NCBI GenBank assembly: GCA_037903475.1
Contig: JBAJFG010000029.1
Span: 765,501 to 829,500 of the forward strand
DNA: 64,000 nucleotides
Reading direction: 5' to 3'
Origin: Ancylostoma caninum
Taxonomy: Eukaryota; Nematoda; Chromadorea; Rhabditida; Ancylostomatidae
Position numbers and translations under genes: made by a program. The notes under the pieces are model-generated. The model was not told where the DNA came from. It did no database searches and was given only the letters and a program-made list of their open reading frames with translations. Positions 45,997 to 59,375 of the stretch are shown in pieces (the stretch's first letter is position 1; each line of letters starts with the position of its first letter).

Positions 45997-46380
45997 TTAG
46001 ATTTTATGCGTTATGCTGGTGCAACAAATATTTTTCTTGTCACGGAAATGATTAGTTTTGAACTTTTTACTCTTAAATGAGGCAGTACAAGACTGCCAAA
46101 ATCTTCTCGGCATCTTATTGTTATACGACTTGAACGGCTTCTTCATTGAATCATCTTTTTCCACGCGGTGAGTACGAATGTGCCCATACGTGAGAGATTG
46201 TTGCAGATGCCCAGTTCTTCTAGGAAAATGTGTCGAATTCACATCGAGTTCATCGTCTGAACAGCTTTTCATATTTCCTCCAGTTTTTCCTTTAAGTTTG
46301 GCGATACTAGAGATATCCTCTTGGTCCAGAATTTTCCAAGAATTAAACTGCAGCTCTTCCCACAAAAGCATGAGGCACAT
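45997..46380 (-). CDS. Hypothetical Lys/Ser-rich ORF
   Basis: The 127-codon frame contains KLKGKTGGNMKSCSDDELDV and SMKKPFKSYNNKMPRRFW, a composition more protein-like than most chance frames here. The opposite strand is also open, no domain is recognised and no splice partners were found. Confidence 0.2.
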   Translation of the reverse strand: MCLMLLWEELQFNSWKILDQEDISSIAKLKGKTGGNMKSCSDDELDVNSTHFPRRTGHLQQSLTYGHIRTHRVEKDDSMKKPFKSYNNKMPRRFWQSCTASFKSKKFKTNHFRDKKNICCTSITHKI

Positions 46381-49300
46381 ACCACATTTATGTACCTCTG
46401 TTGCAGCTTTATAAAATATGAAAAAAGAACATCAGTGTTATGAGACCTTTGGTGAAAGTTCATGGTGAAAGCAGGCATGTGGGGGCACTTCTTTTACGAT
46501 CCGGCAGGCTAACGTCATAGTCTTGATGGGTGCACAAATGAAACAGCGAGATTACAATATATTGGGTAACTCTGTTATGCAAAGCTCAGTGTCATTGGTA
46601 CAGTGTGGCATAAAATTGTGGTAACAGAGACAAGCCTATGCTCCCGCATATAAAGCGCATTTCAAGGTGATTTAAAACAACACCCCAACGTTTATGTTCA
46701 CTGGTGAGCACCAAGCCCAAACTAACATTGGGTTTCAAAATTAACTTCGTCAGCTATAACAGAAGACACTTGGTGATGTCTTTAACTGTGGCACGAACGT
46801 AATATTGCTGGACTCATTCTAAGCAACTGGAAGTGCATCCCTAAGCTATCTTAAGTGTAGGTGTCGATTTAAAAAAGGAGTTACAAACCCGACAAATCTG
46901 AATGGTCCAATGGATTTAGAGCCGGGGAGTTTGGAGGTAACTTGCTGGAATCAGCGAAATTCTCATGCATTCCTGGCTTTGCCTAGGAGTTTGTCGCATC
47001 TTCCGGGTTTTCTCTCAACTGGCATTGTTTCCGAACATGTGCTCATGCCTTCTAATTCTTGAAAACAAAAAAAAAACTGATTTCTAGGACACAGTTCACG
47101 CTCTGCAAAAGAAGCGCACCGAAACGACAATGCGGCACAACTGAATCCTTGTGTCTTATAGTGCTCTGGACGAGGGTGGGCACAAAAAAAATTTAAAGGA
47201 TTTTTGATTTTTCACGTGAAAATGTCGGAAGTGGAGGGCTGCCGTTAGCATGAAGACGTGAAAGATTTTGGTGATGAATCAGTAAAAACAAAAATGAATC
47301 GTGAAGCTTCCCGTAATTTCGAGCCACCCTATGAACGCTCCTAAACTTTTTTGTCGAACTGTTGTTTTTATAACAACTAATTAAATTGAACAGTTAATGA
47401 AACGTCTGTATTAGCTGGCTCAGATAAATCGCATAATAGATAGGAATATCTTGTTAAAGTTCAATCGTGACTAGACTTGGGTAAAGAGCCAATGAATCAA
47501 TGTTGAAAGCGCCGAAAAACCACTCTACCATGGAACTGATAAGACTCGCCTCGAACTCCCGACTTTATCAGCGAATGTTCCCACCTGAACGCCTCACATC
47601 GGAATTTCATATTCTCACGCAGTTTTTCAAGTGTTCGGGACTACCGCAACAATATACTGGTTATAAGCTTTAATATGCAGCTATTTTTGGTTAGAAATCG
47701 GAAATTTACTGCGTGCACCCTATTTTCAACCACTTCTTGCCATTCAGCACGGATATTCTGGATCAAAGTCCACCAGCTCTCTCCACATATTGCTCGCTAT
47801 GTGTAAACCATGTCTAAAGTCCACCAGCTCTAAAGCATCCTGAGAACCAGATGTTGGCCATCAGAGGCACAAGCAAGTCCAACGCAATCATGCTGTCATT
47901 AGAATTAGTGGTAAGATCAAAATTTGAGCTTTGCTCCAGAATATTTTGGATTTTTATAGTGGGTAAAGCAGAATTCTTTTGCGGTGGCTATATTATATGT
48001 ATGGTCGATGATTTAAAAACGTCTTCACTCTGCCTTCTCGCATAGCGTTTTGTTGTGTAGTAATGTCCGCAACCGTGGAGATTAAATTTCCGTGACTTCT
48101 CCATCTCAGTCCTGAGGCGCAACTTAGCCGTCGGCTTGTTTTTGTGTCACTCTTCAAATCGAATACACATTGAGCCATGAATGCTCTGCCGGAGAAGTCT
48201 AGAGACTGAGCAGGGCTGCTTTACTGTTTCCATTTACTTTGCCTCTTGAAGTAAAATTCAATTTTGTTTGTTCCTGTATTCTTAGTGTTGTTTTCATGGG
48301 AAGAGAGCAAGCAACACCCCGATTTTAGAAGTCGAAAAATCAACTTGAAGGCGACACCTTTCCCCTGGCTTATATAACATATGCATTCTTCGGCGGCGTT
48401 AGGCTTATTATTTCTCCTTTTCATTATTATCAATTTTTTCTTGTTTTTTTTTCATGATCGATTCTCGCTTTGATAAGCAGCCTCAAAGATCACGCGAAGA
48501 CTCGGCTAACAGTAAGAAAAAATAAACTTTTCAACTTTTCGACGAATTTATAATACTTTATTCACTACTTTTGCCTTTCGCTTTCGTTTTCGATTGTATT
48601 ACATGGATTGTGCAAATTTTTACACGTAAACATCAGGTGGAACCAGAAGTTTTTGGACTAAAAGCTAGACGGAATTGGCAATTGAGGCTTAAAAAATAGG
48701 ATTATCGGAAGTTCGCTTGGGAGTCCTGCCATGCACATTGCCCCCGTGCCAGATATAGTGTGTTTCGCAGGTGAACACAATTGTGAAGATACTGGACTAC
48801 CTCATATCATCCTCTGCCACTGTTATTAGCAGTCATTCACCCACTCTCTTGTTTTCCTAGGAATATTAGGAACTTTCGAAGTCTCCTTGGGAACTACTGA
48901 TGAAAGGGTCCTCGAGCCGGGGGCGCCAAGGAGACCATACCTCCCGCCTAGTTCAAGCCCCGAAACCGGTGTGTGAAAAATTGAACAGCATTCTAGCTCT
49001 CCTACATATATTCTCCTCGAAGCTCTCATTTCTTTTACATTATCTTAAAGTAATATCGTTTTGTTCTATGTCCATTATTAACTTGTGCTTCTTTCAATAT
49101 TAGAGAAAGGGAGAGCTCGAGAAATATTGCCATATTCGGAGATGCAAGCGAGAAATGCAGGTCATCGGCACAAACACTCAGCTATGTATCATCGTTTTTG
49201 AAACGAACTATAGCAATTTGTGCTAACGAGGCGCTGTATCACTGATGTATCGATTTTCAGATTTTCTCTTTTTGCACCTGAAATCCATGTAAACTATCGA

Positions 49301-51623
49301 ATTTCTGTTTTAATGTCGCTATACTTCGTTGTGGTGTCCTCTTCGTCATTGCAGATTCGCCGTTAGTTTCGAATTGTGAGAGGCGTGAATTCTGAAAACG
49401 AAATTTTCCGTTCTTCTTTAGCAGAACCCCTTTCGTCCAAATACATTGATGATGAGCTTGATTGTTCGCAGATTTTCCCTTATGAGAATCTAAAATTGTC
49501 AAGCAACTCATATCTTTATAGTAGCCTACTCCTCATATCAGAAAGCCTAAAATATGTGTGTAGCATCAGATTCTGTTTCGAGAGCAAAGATGGCTTAGTA
49601 TTTACTTACACGGTCTGGATTTCTCTTCCTGCATTGGTTTTTTTTCCTCACATCTTCAATTATCTAACATGATGAAACGAACTATGAAAATGCAATAATC
49701 GCCATTCTTTACAAGTGCTCGTTCTAAAAGAAAAAAAAAACTAATTCTTCGTTGCTACATAGCTCTGTGTTTTTTGTACATTCATTCTCGCCGTCCATAT
49801 ATCAAAGAGGCGCTACTACATCCGCCCTAGAATGGCTCGTCCAGTTGCGTTTTAGGTGTGATTATCTTCATGATCTTTGCCTTTCCTATACTACCAGCAC
49901 ATAATTCGAATATGTTCTAGCATCATAGCAACCACGATTTCATTAGCAAACACCAGCCTGGTAATATGTTCCCCGATTCGGAGGGAATCACTGCTAATTT
50001 GTAGGCATGATGTCGCTTTCAATCGCAAACAATGACATGGTCCTTGTCTCATCCATACGTTCTACAAGGTGTTATACACTAAAAAAGAAGCGGGTTTCAA
50101 GACTGGCCTCATACACGTTATTATTTTCTATTATAATGGGTTCTTTGTGTGTTTTTATTGCTCCTAACATCTACTTCCAATTGATAGTTTAATTTCTTTC
50201 ATGTGGACTTGCCACTATTCTGTTATTAACACCTGCCATATGGGCATACCTTTCTGATGTATTAAAAGTAAAATAAATAAATAAATAAATAAATATGTAG
50301 ATATGCAGATAAATCTAGCGGCTTAACTGTCCTGTTGCTCATCTCATTACTTTTCCTTATTCATCGCTGACAGATATCTTTTTGTTTCTTATTTTGCATG
50401 GTTTAGACCGCCTTAATGTGGAGAGAACATATAACATCTCCACGAAGATAGGGATTCACCCATCGTTACAAGATAGGCGAATTCTTTTGGTAAAAAATGG
50501 AAATACTCAATATTAGCTACTCGTCCCACTTCGAGATAACGATTTTAAAAATATTAATCTATTTAAATATCAATATATCAAATTTCGCCAAGAAACTTTG
50601 CCCACTAGTCGTGAGTGAGCGGGAAATCTAGAACGTTTCCCAGAAACGTTCATGACGCTTGCCACTGCCCCACTCTACTGTGAGCCTTATATGTCTGCCC
50701 TTTTCCTCGTGTTGTTTGCAGGTTTCTCAATGCTATCAGCGGCTCCACAAACGGTGGCGCTAGGGTCATTGTCATCGAAATGTGTGTTGTCCTTATGAAA
50801 AGGTTCAATTCATCTAACAATCGATCTGTTAGCAGCACGTGCAGAGGGCTGTTTCGCAATTACCTGCTGGATTTGATTGATTTTTATAATATTTCCGGGT
50901 CATTTGACGTTGTTTTTCGTTAGCATTGGGCTTTTTCAACTGAACAAACTTGTTGTTGTTACTTCAGAGGGTTGTTTATAGTGGGATTTCAGGGAATAGC
51001 GTGGCTAATTCTGTTTCCCATTTGTTTCTGAAATCGTACCCCCCCCCCACCTCCCCCCCCCGCCTAAAAATTAATGAGGTTGAGGTTCACCATAGGAATG
51101 AAACCATCTCAAACCTCACTTCTTGCTACTGCTGTTCAGAAATGCTTATAAGTTTGGGAAAGTTCTTTCTCATGCATTTTGAAGACCGTGAGAAACATTG
51201 AATAACTGATTTATGCATGGGATAGTCCACGCTTGAGTGAAAAACCGAGATTGACATGGAATTTGCATGGGATAAGCGCTTTTCTCACCACATGCATAAA
51301 GTCCGAGTCAGAAATTCAATGCTTGCATCAAAAAGTGAAACTTGCATGTACCCGCAGAACATTTGGACTAGGAATCAAGAACGTCCAAAGAGCACATATG
51401 TGAAATAACGATGCACAGAACGTCAAAGTTTGCAAACCTGTGGCAGAATTCATGAAAGATCCCAGGAATATTGTGACCTACCCACCATTCTGATGTGGAC
51501 GAGTTTCCCGAATGAAAGTGGGTATACTCGATAGAAGCGCATCGTCTACGTTAGCAGTAACACTTATGATAAAGATATAGCAATACATATATGTATATAT
51601 GTATGTACAGTGGACGTCAGTGA
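46381..51623. other. Gene-poor stretch with simple repeats
   Basis: No supported gene. Contains (AAAT)n at 50271-50294, which may be a retroposon tail. A poly-C block at 51039-51061, followed by CGCCTAAAAATT, may be the end of a further 5569-family copy. Confidence 0.45.
50271..50294. repeat. (AAAT)n microsatellite
   Basis: About six uninterrupted AAAT units after GTATTAAAAGT. Resembles the 3' tail of a non-LTR retroposon. Confidence 0.8.
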
Positions 51624-51857
51624 TGGTGGCCCATCCGCGGCCTCGACAAGGACGCTGCGCAACCGCGCCGCGCGCACTGGGATCGGTATCGTTTGCCAGC
51701 GGAATGCTATCCTAGACGATTTCCCTCCCGATTCTGTTGTAAATCCTCAAAAAGGGGTAGGAGAGCTGCTAGAAATAGCATAGCAGCACTAAAACCCATC
51801 GGCTATAGCGCATGCGGCGCGGTTGCGTAGCGTCCTTCTCGAGGCCGCGGATGGACC
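51624..51857. mobile_element. CG-rich MITE with about 45-bp terminal inverted repeats
   Basis: CCATCCGCGGCCTCGACAAG near 51631 is inverted near 51851 with few mismatches, continuing through GGACGCTGCGCAACCGCGCC. 234 bp in all, non-coding. The arms are far more GC-rich than the flanks. Target duplication not resolved. Confidence 0.75.
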
Positions 51858-54063
51858 ATAGAAATATTCTCCGTCAGAACGGTTATGTTTTGTTCGAGTT
51901 TATTGAAAACTCCCTTTCTTACTTCTTTGGGCTTTTTGGCGGTCCCACTCCTTTATGTGAAGTGAAGAACTACAGAACACGACTATTACAACAAATTACT
52001 CACTCAAAATGAGGTTTATATGGAATAAATCCTCTGCGAATCGAAATGAGTTATTGCAAACGAGGAACCATCATGTTGGTTGAAGAGGTGAATTTGGACT
52101 TGAGAAGAGATACGTACGTACTTCTGTTTGGAAGCAGTTCACTTCGATGCTGCGCAAGGAAAAGAAAGAGTACTTCGACCCTCATAGCATCCTAAAATTC
52201 TGGCCAAATAGCCCAATCTCAAATTACGTTATGATGAAAAGTTCCGCCTTCAACATGCCACTGGTCATATCTTTTTGACCGCGACTCTATTTTTATTTTT
52301 TTCTCTCTTTATTCTGACGAGTAATTTCCTTTCTTTCTCATGCCCTCTCCCCTTTTCCGGTCGCTCCATCCGCTTCATTTAATTAAAATGCTCGTTCTTC
52401 GTCTTGTAAACAAATGAAAGTAAACACTGACTCACAGATGCTGTGAAGAACATTTTATGGGAGGCATAGGGAATGTTTCCCTCTTTTACTTTACCATCTA
52501 AACTCGATTATGTTTGCAATTACCAGGTAGCAGGCTAATTTCCACACATGCTGTTGTTCATCAACATCTATATTAGGACGAGAATTTTGTGAAATTAACA
52601 CATTTTTATTCGCAGGCAGTACTTCACTGAGATCACACCTATGGATTTTCAGCGTTTCCTTAATCACAGCACTGTGTACTTACGAAGTGCGTTAATTACG
52701 TTTGCCTCTTTGTGTCTTTTCCTTATCACCTAGGAGATCCTTACACGTTATAAAATTTAATTTCTACCCATTTGTAATATCACGTTTGCGTGGCTGAAGG
52801 TGGCTTTTGTTCGGCGCGATAGATCTCATGAAGATGTCAGAATGTGAGTCATTCGAAAATATGCACTGCATTGATCGCTGCAAAATGAAACATAATGTAT
52901 GTTTCCCAGCGAATTCTCTCGTTTGCTTCACTGGCATTCTTTCCGTTGGAAATGACACTTGGAAGTGATCTGTCAGTCCTTCTTTCCGCTCCTTGTGCCT
53001 GCATCGTAATCCGTTTCTTTATTCTCCAAGCTCTCCTCTTCCGTACTGCAGGCACTTCCTTGTCCTTATTCATTCATTCCTTCACTCATTCGCCCACCCA
53101 TTTATTTTCCATTTTTCAGTCCACAGTGAAAACAAGATAAAAAACCGCTCGAATTTATTTCCCAACCCAATAAATGATGGTGCAAAAGCACAATTTTACA
53201 TTTGAAGGAATATCTGCCGCAGCAATAGCGCTCTATCCCTTATTGGCATCATTTGTACCCCAGGCGATCTCCTACAATATCAATATCCTATTCCCTTCCG
53301 AAAAATCAGCAGAGCAAAAGAAAATAGAAAAGTTTTGAAAATTTCTTTGAAAAAGAATATTCTTGTAACATTCCCTATTCTTACTGAAAAAGTATGGCTT
53401 CACCAAGGAAAATAGGACCATGGCAATCTTTCGTGAACGTAGGTACTTCTGAAAGGTTTATCCAATATATCTCTTGAAATCTCCACCATGACTTAGCTCT
53501 GTTGACGCGAAAAGCAAAAGCGATTCAAAGACGGCGATTTCAGTGCAAATTTCGAATGGTTAAGCATACCAGCCACTTTGTGTTCGTGTTCCGATGCTCC
53601 GGTTACCATCGCAAACCCTGGGGGCGGGGAGGGTGGCGGGGGCAGGAAAGACGACAATGTAGTGTCCGTCATAAGAGGGAACCCGGGCGGGAGGGAGTTT
53701 GAACATGGAGAATTTTGAACTCCACATAAAATAATGACTCCGTGCACTCGCTGTCGGATCTCTGTTGCTATTCATCAAGTAGTCATGGAGTCATGATTAA
53801 CTCCATGCCTCTGAAAAAAGCCAAAACAAACCCGCCGTCGATTTTTCTGTTGGAGCAGTTGCATGTCGCAAGAACGTGCGGATTATCATGCAAAGCATAC
53901 GCTATATCTCTGTCGCTGTTACTGTACAGTGCCTTACAATTTACTACATTACAAACGTTCCAGACGCTCCACAACATGTTCGTAATCCCGCTCGCCTATC
54001 GTAGCCACGTCAATCGCTCGCTAACGCCGCCGCGAAGCGGTTTTATCGTGTGAGTGTGCTTGT

Positions 54064-54157
54064 TCTGACACGTCTTGACACGCCTCATATGGATTAAACG
54101 AGCCTGAGCAGGGGACAACCGTTAGAACCAGTTGGTGTCGTGTCAAGACATGTGAGA
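54064..54157. repeat. Short hairpin element
   Basis: TCTGACACGTCTTGACACG (54064-54082) and its inverse (54139-54157) pair at 17 of 19 positions around a 56-nt loop. Confidence 0.65.
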
Positions 54158-55369
54158 CACGTTACTGCAAGTAGGTCGCGGTGCAGCTCTGCGCTCGCGT
54201 AACGGTAAGCCAGCGGCGTTACCCAGGGGGAATCCGAATGATTGCTACAGTACCTTTCTAACATACTTATCCTCCATTTCCTTCATCCATCAGCTCAAAC
54301 ACCATATTATCTATCGTCTTATCACCAATTTCCCTTTTGCTCTGCTATTCTTCCCTTCTAACGATACGCTGCCGCTTTTCCATCAAGCCACGCCCACTTA
54401 TGAGTATCAATGGCGCACTTGAGGACTACTTGATTAAGCGTCTCTATATGCATGTAGGCGTCAGCGCATTGCTATGCTCACATTCATCCAGGAATTCACA
54501 CGTCATCCTCCATTGATTCGGGAATGTTGATCAGTTTTATCGAGACCATTTATCATTCTGTTGACTTTGTGCTTTTCCTATATTCAGCCAGCAGCATTAG
54601 AGAAGAAAGCCCATTGCTGCAAGGTCAATGCCGGGAAGAAATTTATTTGTTGGGAAATGGTCCTATTGATTGTTATAAATTGTTGGGACACGTGTCAATG
54701 GTAGGTTCAAAGAAGGGCGGGGGGCTCATACAATCTTCCAATCTTTCCTCATTGTTCGGCGATGTGTATGCGAAAAAAAAATCAGCTGTTAGTTTTTTTT
54801 TTGTTTGTGATAAAAGCCCAAAGTGCACGGTGCGAATCATGATCAATTTGCACAAATAAGCCTAGACACCTAGCATCAAAAAGGAAATTTCGAGCACCAC
54901 TTCTTGTGAAGTTCCCAAACTGGTATTGGAGTAGTTAATTAGGCACCTATTTGCAGTAACCACGTGGGAACTCGTCCTGCATTACAAATCAACAATGTGC
55001 AAATACATGCGAAAATAACAGGGTATCATGGAAATTTAATGGCAGTGTGCGCTAGTGGCAGTACTGGGGGAAAATTTTTCGAATATTCTTTGTAAGATGA
55101 ATGAAGTTTTGGTTCTGACTTATTCCTACTTCCACATTTATGATGCTGTTTCTTTGAAATATTTGTTTGAATCGCTTGACTGTTCAAATTTTAAGTAAGT
55201 TTTTAATATTTCTGCTTCCGCATATTAGGACACCCTGAAACCCGCACTTTTTTCGGTTCTTTCCTAATTCTCGGTCTGCCATTGGTGTTCATGTAGGTAT
55301 GTAGGTGTATATACGAAAAGCCATGGACTTATTCTGGACATCAACTGGACAGCTATCACAGACCGGAAT

Positions 55370-55475
55370 GCATCATTGAGATTATCCAGGGTAAATGCTT
55401 TGATGCCCATGTTAACAATGGGTAAATTTGAGTGATGTTAGCACGTTTACCCTGCTTAATCCCAATGATCCATGC
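55370..55475. mobile_element. Hairpin MITE, GCATCATTGAGATTA family, copy 2
   Basis: GCATCATTGAGATTATCCAG at the left is inverted at the right (TACCCTGCTTAATCCCAATG). Same family as 25314-25406. Confidence 0.65.
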
Positions 55476-55888
55476 GATCCATGTGCTTTCTTCGAGAATC
55501 ATTTATGCGACTTCCTACACTCTTCAGGATTATACCTTAAGTCTATTTCTCCTTCTTTACTCCTTTCTCTTCATCTACGTATCTCGAATGTGTTGTGTGC
55601 TTCTCTGCGTCTCCTATACTGAGTTACGCATAAATTTCGGAAAATGTTGTCATTTTACTAAGCAGCAATCTTGTATCGTGATTTTCTCCTCTAGATACTC
55701 TCTCTCGAGAGGAACATACTTTTCACCAAGCCTTCCCCTTGCCATCACTGGATCGATACCTATACTTTGTACTAAATTTCTTCTCAACTCAAATGTCTCG
55801 ATATGATGCTACTTTATCGTAACTTCTTGTAATTTTCCGCGTCGCTGCTGTTCACTGATATTTTATGACCAACAGCGAGTAATTTCAG

Positions 55889-55948
55889 TGCATTACCTCA
55901 GCAGCCAGCGCGATGGACCACACGTCACCTCCTCCGCCAGTTATGCGG
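55889..55948 (+). CDS. Possible isolated 60-nt exon, strand uncertain
   Basis: On + a TTTCAG acceptor and a GTAAGT donor bracket ITSAASAMDHTSPPPPVMR. On - the same DNA encodes a fragment reading GGGGDVWSIALAAE before GTAATG, which recalls the DVWS motif of protein kinase subdomain IX. Neither strand has recognisable neighbouring exons. Confidence 0.2.
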
Positions 55949-55979
55949 GTAAGTGGCTTGTAGTGTATACTTGAAGGGA

Positions 55980-57330
55980 GCGACAAGAGTTGGTGGCAGA
56001 CAGACAGACAAATATACATAAGGACGAGCAAGGAGACATAGCAGCAATCCAATTAGTGACAACTGTGGACGAGGAATGAGAGCTGAGGAAGGAGTAAGAG
56101 GGAAGATGAAAGAGGAGAAAAAGAATAGGAGAGAAGTTAGAGGTTTGGGTGAAGAAAGGAGAGAAGAGGAACGTTGAAGAATTCCGAAAATTGCCTGTTA
56201 ACTATTCAGCACAGATAAACAAGCAGAGAAATGACAGACAGGAGCGGAGAAGCAGACAGACAGACAGAAAGGCAGACAGATAAGCACACAAGGCACACAC
56301 AATGAAACGGTGAACTGGAATGCAACATACGTACACTATGAAACGATTAGATGAGAAACTTTTTTCAGCAGCCACAGAGATAGAAAAGTAGAAGGTGAAA
56401 AGACACCTTTCAGGTCATGGAGAAGGAGAGGGACACAAAGAGATAAAGACAGAGAGAGAGAGAGAGAGCCGAGGAATTATTGCGTCGAATCGTAGAAACG
56501 AAAATTAATGCGTTGAATCGTAGAAACCTAATAACACGCAAGTAAGAGCCTTGGCTTTGACATGCGGACTGGAGATGAGACAGACCTATAGATAGATGCA
56601 CAGACAGACAGACAAAAAGACAGACAGACACGCAAAAAAGGACTAATACAGGAACAGGTGGCGAGTGTGAACGAAAAAGGAGGACAGATAGGTAAACGAA
56701 TAGACAGCCAGACAGAAAGAAGAAGGGAAGCGGAGGAAGAGAGTGAGGGAACGAGGGAAAGCAATTAGACGGCGAGGGAGGTAGAAAGGCATATAGCAGA
56801 TAGGCAGGGAGAGTGGAGGAGAGAAGCGGGATGAAGAGAGTGTGGTGAAAGAGCGACGGAGAGGAAGAAAAATAAACAGATAAGGAGACAGAAACAGCCA
56901 GTCGTCAGTCAGTCAGTCGGTCAGTCAAAACGGTAACTTATTATAAACAACTCTTCAAAAATATGCAAATATAAAAAAAACAAAAAGCAATCTAGCACCA
57001 TTGAAAAGAAAATACGAAAAATTCAACCATAATTAACTTCATATATAATATACTGAACATCAATGAGTCAGTCAACCAGTCAGTCAGTCATACGGACAAA
57101 CCGACAGACAGACAGACAGACAGACATACATACATACATACAGAGAGACAGACAGACAGGCAGCCAGCCAGAGATAGACAGGCGTAGAGGAAGGGAGAAC
57201 CTGGGAAAGAGAGCGCGTGTGGGAGGATAAATAAAAGCGAAAGAGCAAAAAGAAGAAATAGAGAGATGTGCAGACATGCAAATAGACATGCATTTGTAGA
57301 AACGCATACACAGCTGAATAGAGGTGCACA
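55980..57330. repeat. Purine-rich GAGA/CAGA satellite tract
   Basis: About 1.35 kb dominated by A, G and C on the top strand, with (GA)n at 56451-56468, (CAGA)n at 57103-57126, (CATA)n at 57126-57141 and GTCA repeats near 56900 and 57065-57090. Minus-strand frames full of CLSVCLSV arise only from this repeat. Confidence 0.8.
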
Positions 57331-57532
57331 GACGGATTTGTTTCAATTTTTTCTCAAAGCCATTTCTCTGCATCTTCTCATCTATTTATCTGTTTATTTA
57401 TCCTTCCTTTCTCACTCAAAGTACCTTCTTATGCTTCTTTCCTTTTTACTCTCTGACAGTCCTTCTGCCTTCTTATATGTCTATCTTTCAGTAGTTCTCT
57501 ATTTTTTACAATAAATGAACAATATTCTGCTC

Positions 57533-57533
57533 T

Positions 57534-57567
<34 letters not shown>
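57533..57567. repeat. (TTCT)n microsatellite
   Basis: Nearly uninterrupted TTCT units followed by a short CT run. Confidence 0.9.
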
Positions 57568-57568
<1 letters not shown>

Positions 57569-58039
57569 CTCTCTCCTCCCACACTTATTAATATTAATAA
57601 TATTCACTCATTAATAATTCCCGTCCGTTGTCTTCAGTTTGATTCCACTTAAATTGGACGAATTGTCACAAATAAGAGTATATTTTCTATTATCTCCATC
57701 GTTGGTGTGGGTCGCTGTGTGTGTTTTTGACGATGTTTTCTCCACACACCAGTCCCAGGAGTAATTTCTTCGACAGCATTTCTAGTGGAGCCTTCATGGC
57801 ACGCCCACTCTCCGGTCGTACGTGGAGTCAGAAACGCCATTTCGGGTTATGTCACCTCTACTCAGCGATTATACGCTGCGATTGGGGTGTGTCTTGTCAA
57901 GGGTCTATCTATTTTTCTAATTTTCATCCATTGTTTTCTTTTTCCTTTTTTTCCTTATCGTATTCATCGCGGTTTTTGGTGTTTTATAGCCCAGGATAAT
58001 TAGCTTCGTTTATTGCCATAGCAGTGTTCACTATTCTCT

Positions 58040-58225
58040 GTGTATTCTACTGGGAAATATTATAGAACAATATACATAGAACATCATTACATAGCATGTA
58101 CTATATATAAGGGATATTATCTATTATGCACACATATTATTTACTACAAATTGGATCACATATAATATTACATACACATAGTAATGATATTACATATACA
58201 TGGTGTCCTATGTATGTGAGTATTC
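58040..58225. repeat. AT-rich ATTACATA-type patch
   Basis: Repeated ATTACATA, ATATTA and ACATATA words in about 185 bp, partly palindromic. No coding signal. Confidence 0.5.
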
Positions 58226-58707
58226 TACGTCCATGCAATTCCCATAGGAAACGGGGAAGATCAAGGAGTTATGGGTAACTTTCTTCAGGTTCACATCATT
58301 TTTGAAGGGCACTAGGGTTGTATTGACCAGATAAGTTTCCGGATGTACCAGCTTCTCAGTGGATAACCTAATTTGGAGGTTATTTTCATTGGAATTTCCA
58401 TAAATTATTATTTTCTTGGTTTCTCTTCTGTTTTTACCTCTCCTTAGCCATCAAATACCATCCAGAAAATGGCGGAATTTTTTTTGGTTCGCATATTCAG
58501 TTTTTCACATTGGTTCATTGCATATTTTCCATTTTATTACATACTATGTGACTTTCTGCTATTACCATTTGTTTATTTTCATTGTTTTTCGTCCATTTTG
58601 TCATTCTTATTTCTTATTTACATCTTTCCATACGCTCTCATACCTGACTTCACAGAGTTCTCGATTTCTTATTATGGAGCAATGAAATTCCTGCTTAAAT
58701 TTCATGA

Positions 58708-58729
58708 GGGGGGGAGGGGGGGGGGGGGT
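58708..58729. repeat. Poly-G tract
   Basis: About twenty-one purines, nearly all G, with a single A. A G-quadruplex is possible. May also be the inner G-rich block of a transposon end. Confidence 0.7.
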
Positions 58730-59129
58730 GGAAGAGAATTTTCCAATTCCTTAGGATTCCCCGAACAATTAATTTCCCACCACCCCGCTGAAGTGGACTA
58801 ACAGGTCGAGTAAGGGATCGATAATGCGCTCCAATTGCAATACCTGCCCCTATGTTAACCACAACCATATTGACTGCATTGTTACTGGTTCATAACGGCT
58901 CTATTATGGTTGTCCGGCAAGCCACACATGAATACAAACAATCTCATTTAGTTGTGGCTTGTGCGTCAACAACTGGTCGTTTCGTTTTGGCTGAACAAAT
59001 AGAGTAAACGATAGTTGTAACGCTGTGTCTATAGCAAAAAAAAATTGAGGAAAAAATCACTGTAATTTGGCGGAAACCGTGCAGTTACGGACTTTGGAGA
59101 TGATATGCAGAATTGCCAGTAATGAGCAA

Positions 59130-59375
59130 GAGGAACAACCCCTCCCCGAGTATTTGTTGCAGAATTTTTGAAATCACTTTAGGAAACAGATCAAAATATT
59201 GTATAGGCCTGCCTTTCAGAGTTCAGTTCTGTCGTCGTCCTTGAAATATTTATTATTGACTACTTAGCATTAAACCCAGTAAATATTTTTAGTATTTTTT
59301 TTATCCCATCTGGGTTTACGGAGGCGCGGATTTGGCACTTCCCCCCCCCCTCCACGTTGGCAAATCAGCCTTTTC
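59130..59375. mobile_element. Third relative of the 5569-7141 element
   Basis: A TTTTTGAAATCACTTTAGG-like zone, an AT-rich zone, then GGAGGCGCGGATTTGG and a poly-C run appear in the order seen in the right arm of the element at 5569-7141 and at 43.1-43.3 kb. The terminal motif is not clear. Confidence 0.4.

Noticed and set aside
47515..47590. Possible tRNA on the minus strand (GAGTTCGAGGC and GGTAGAGTGG)
   Set aside because: The B-like box precedes the A-like box, the wrong order for a tRNA gene.
48900..48980. GC-rich tRNA-like segment (TAGTTCAAGCCCC)
   Set aside because: A B-box-like string only; no A box or foldable arms at the right distance.
52616..52733. Possible terminal exon after TATTCGCAG (QYFTEITPMDFQRFLNHS...)
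   Set aside because: A second frame is also open, and no upstream exon could be joined; too weak to list as a gene.
56410..57373. Minus-strand frames rich in CLSVCLSV
   Set aside because: Direct translations of the CAGA/GAGA repeat; no other coding evidence.
57649..57999. Overlapping open frames on both strands
   Set aside because: Several frames are open at once, none with a domain or consistent splice sites.
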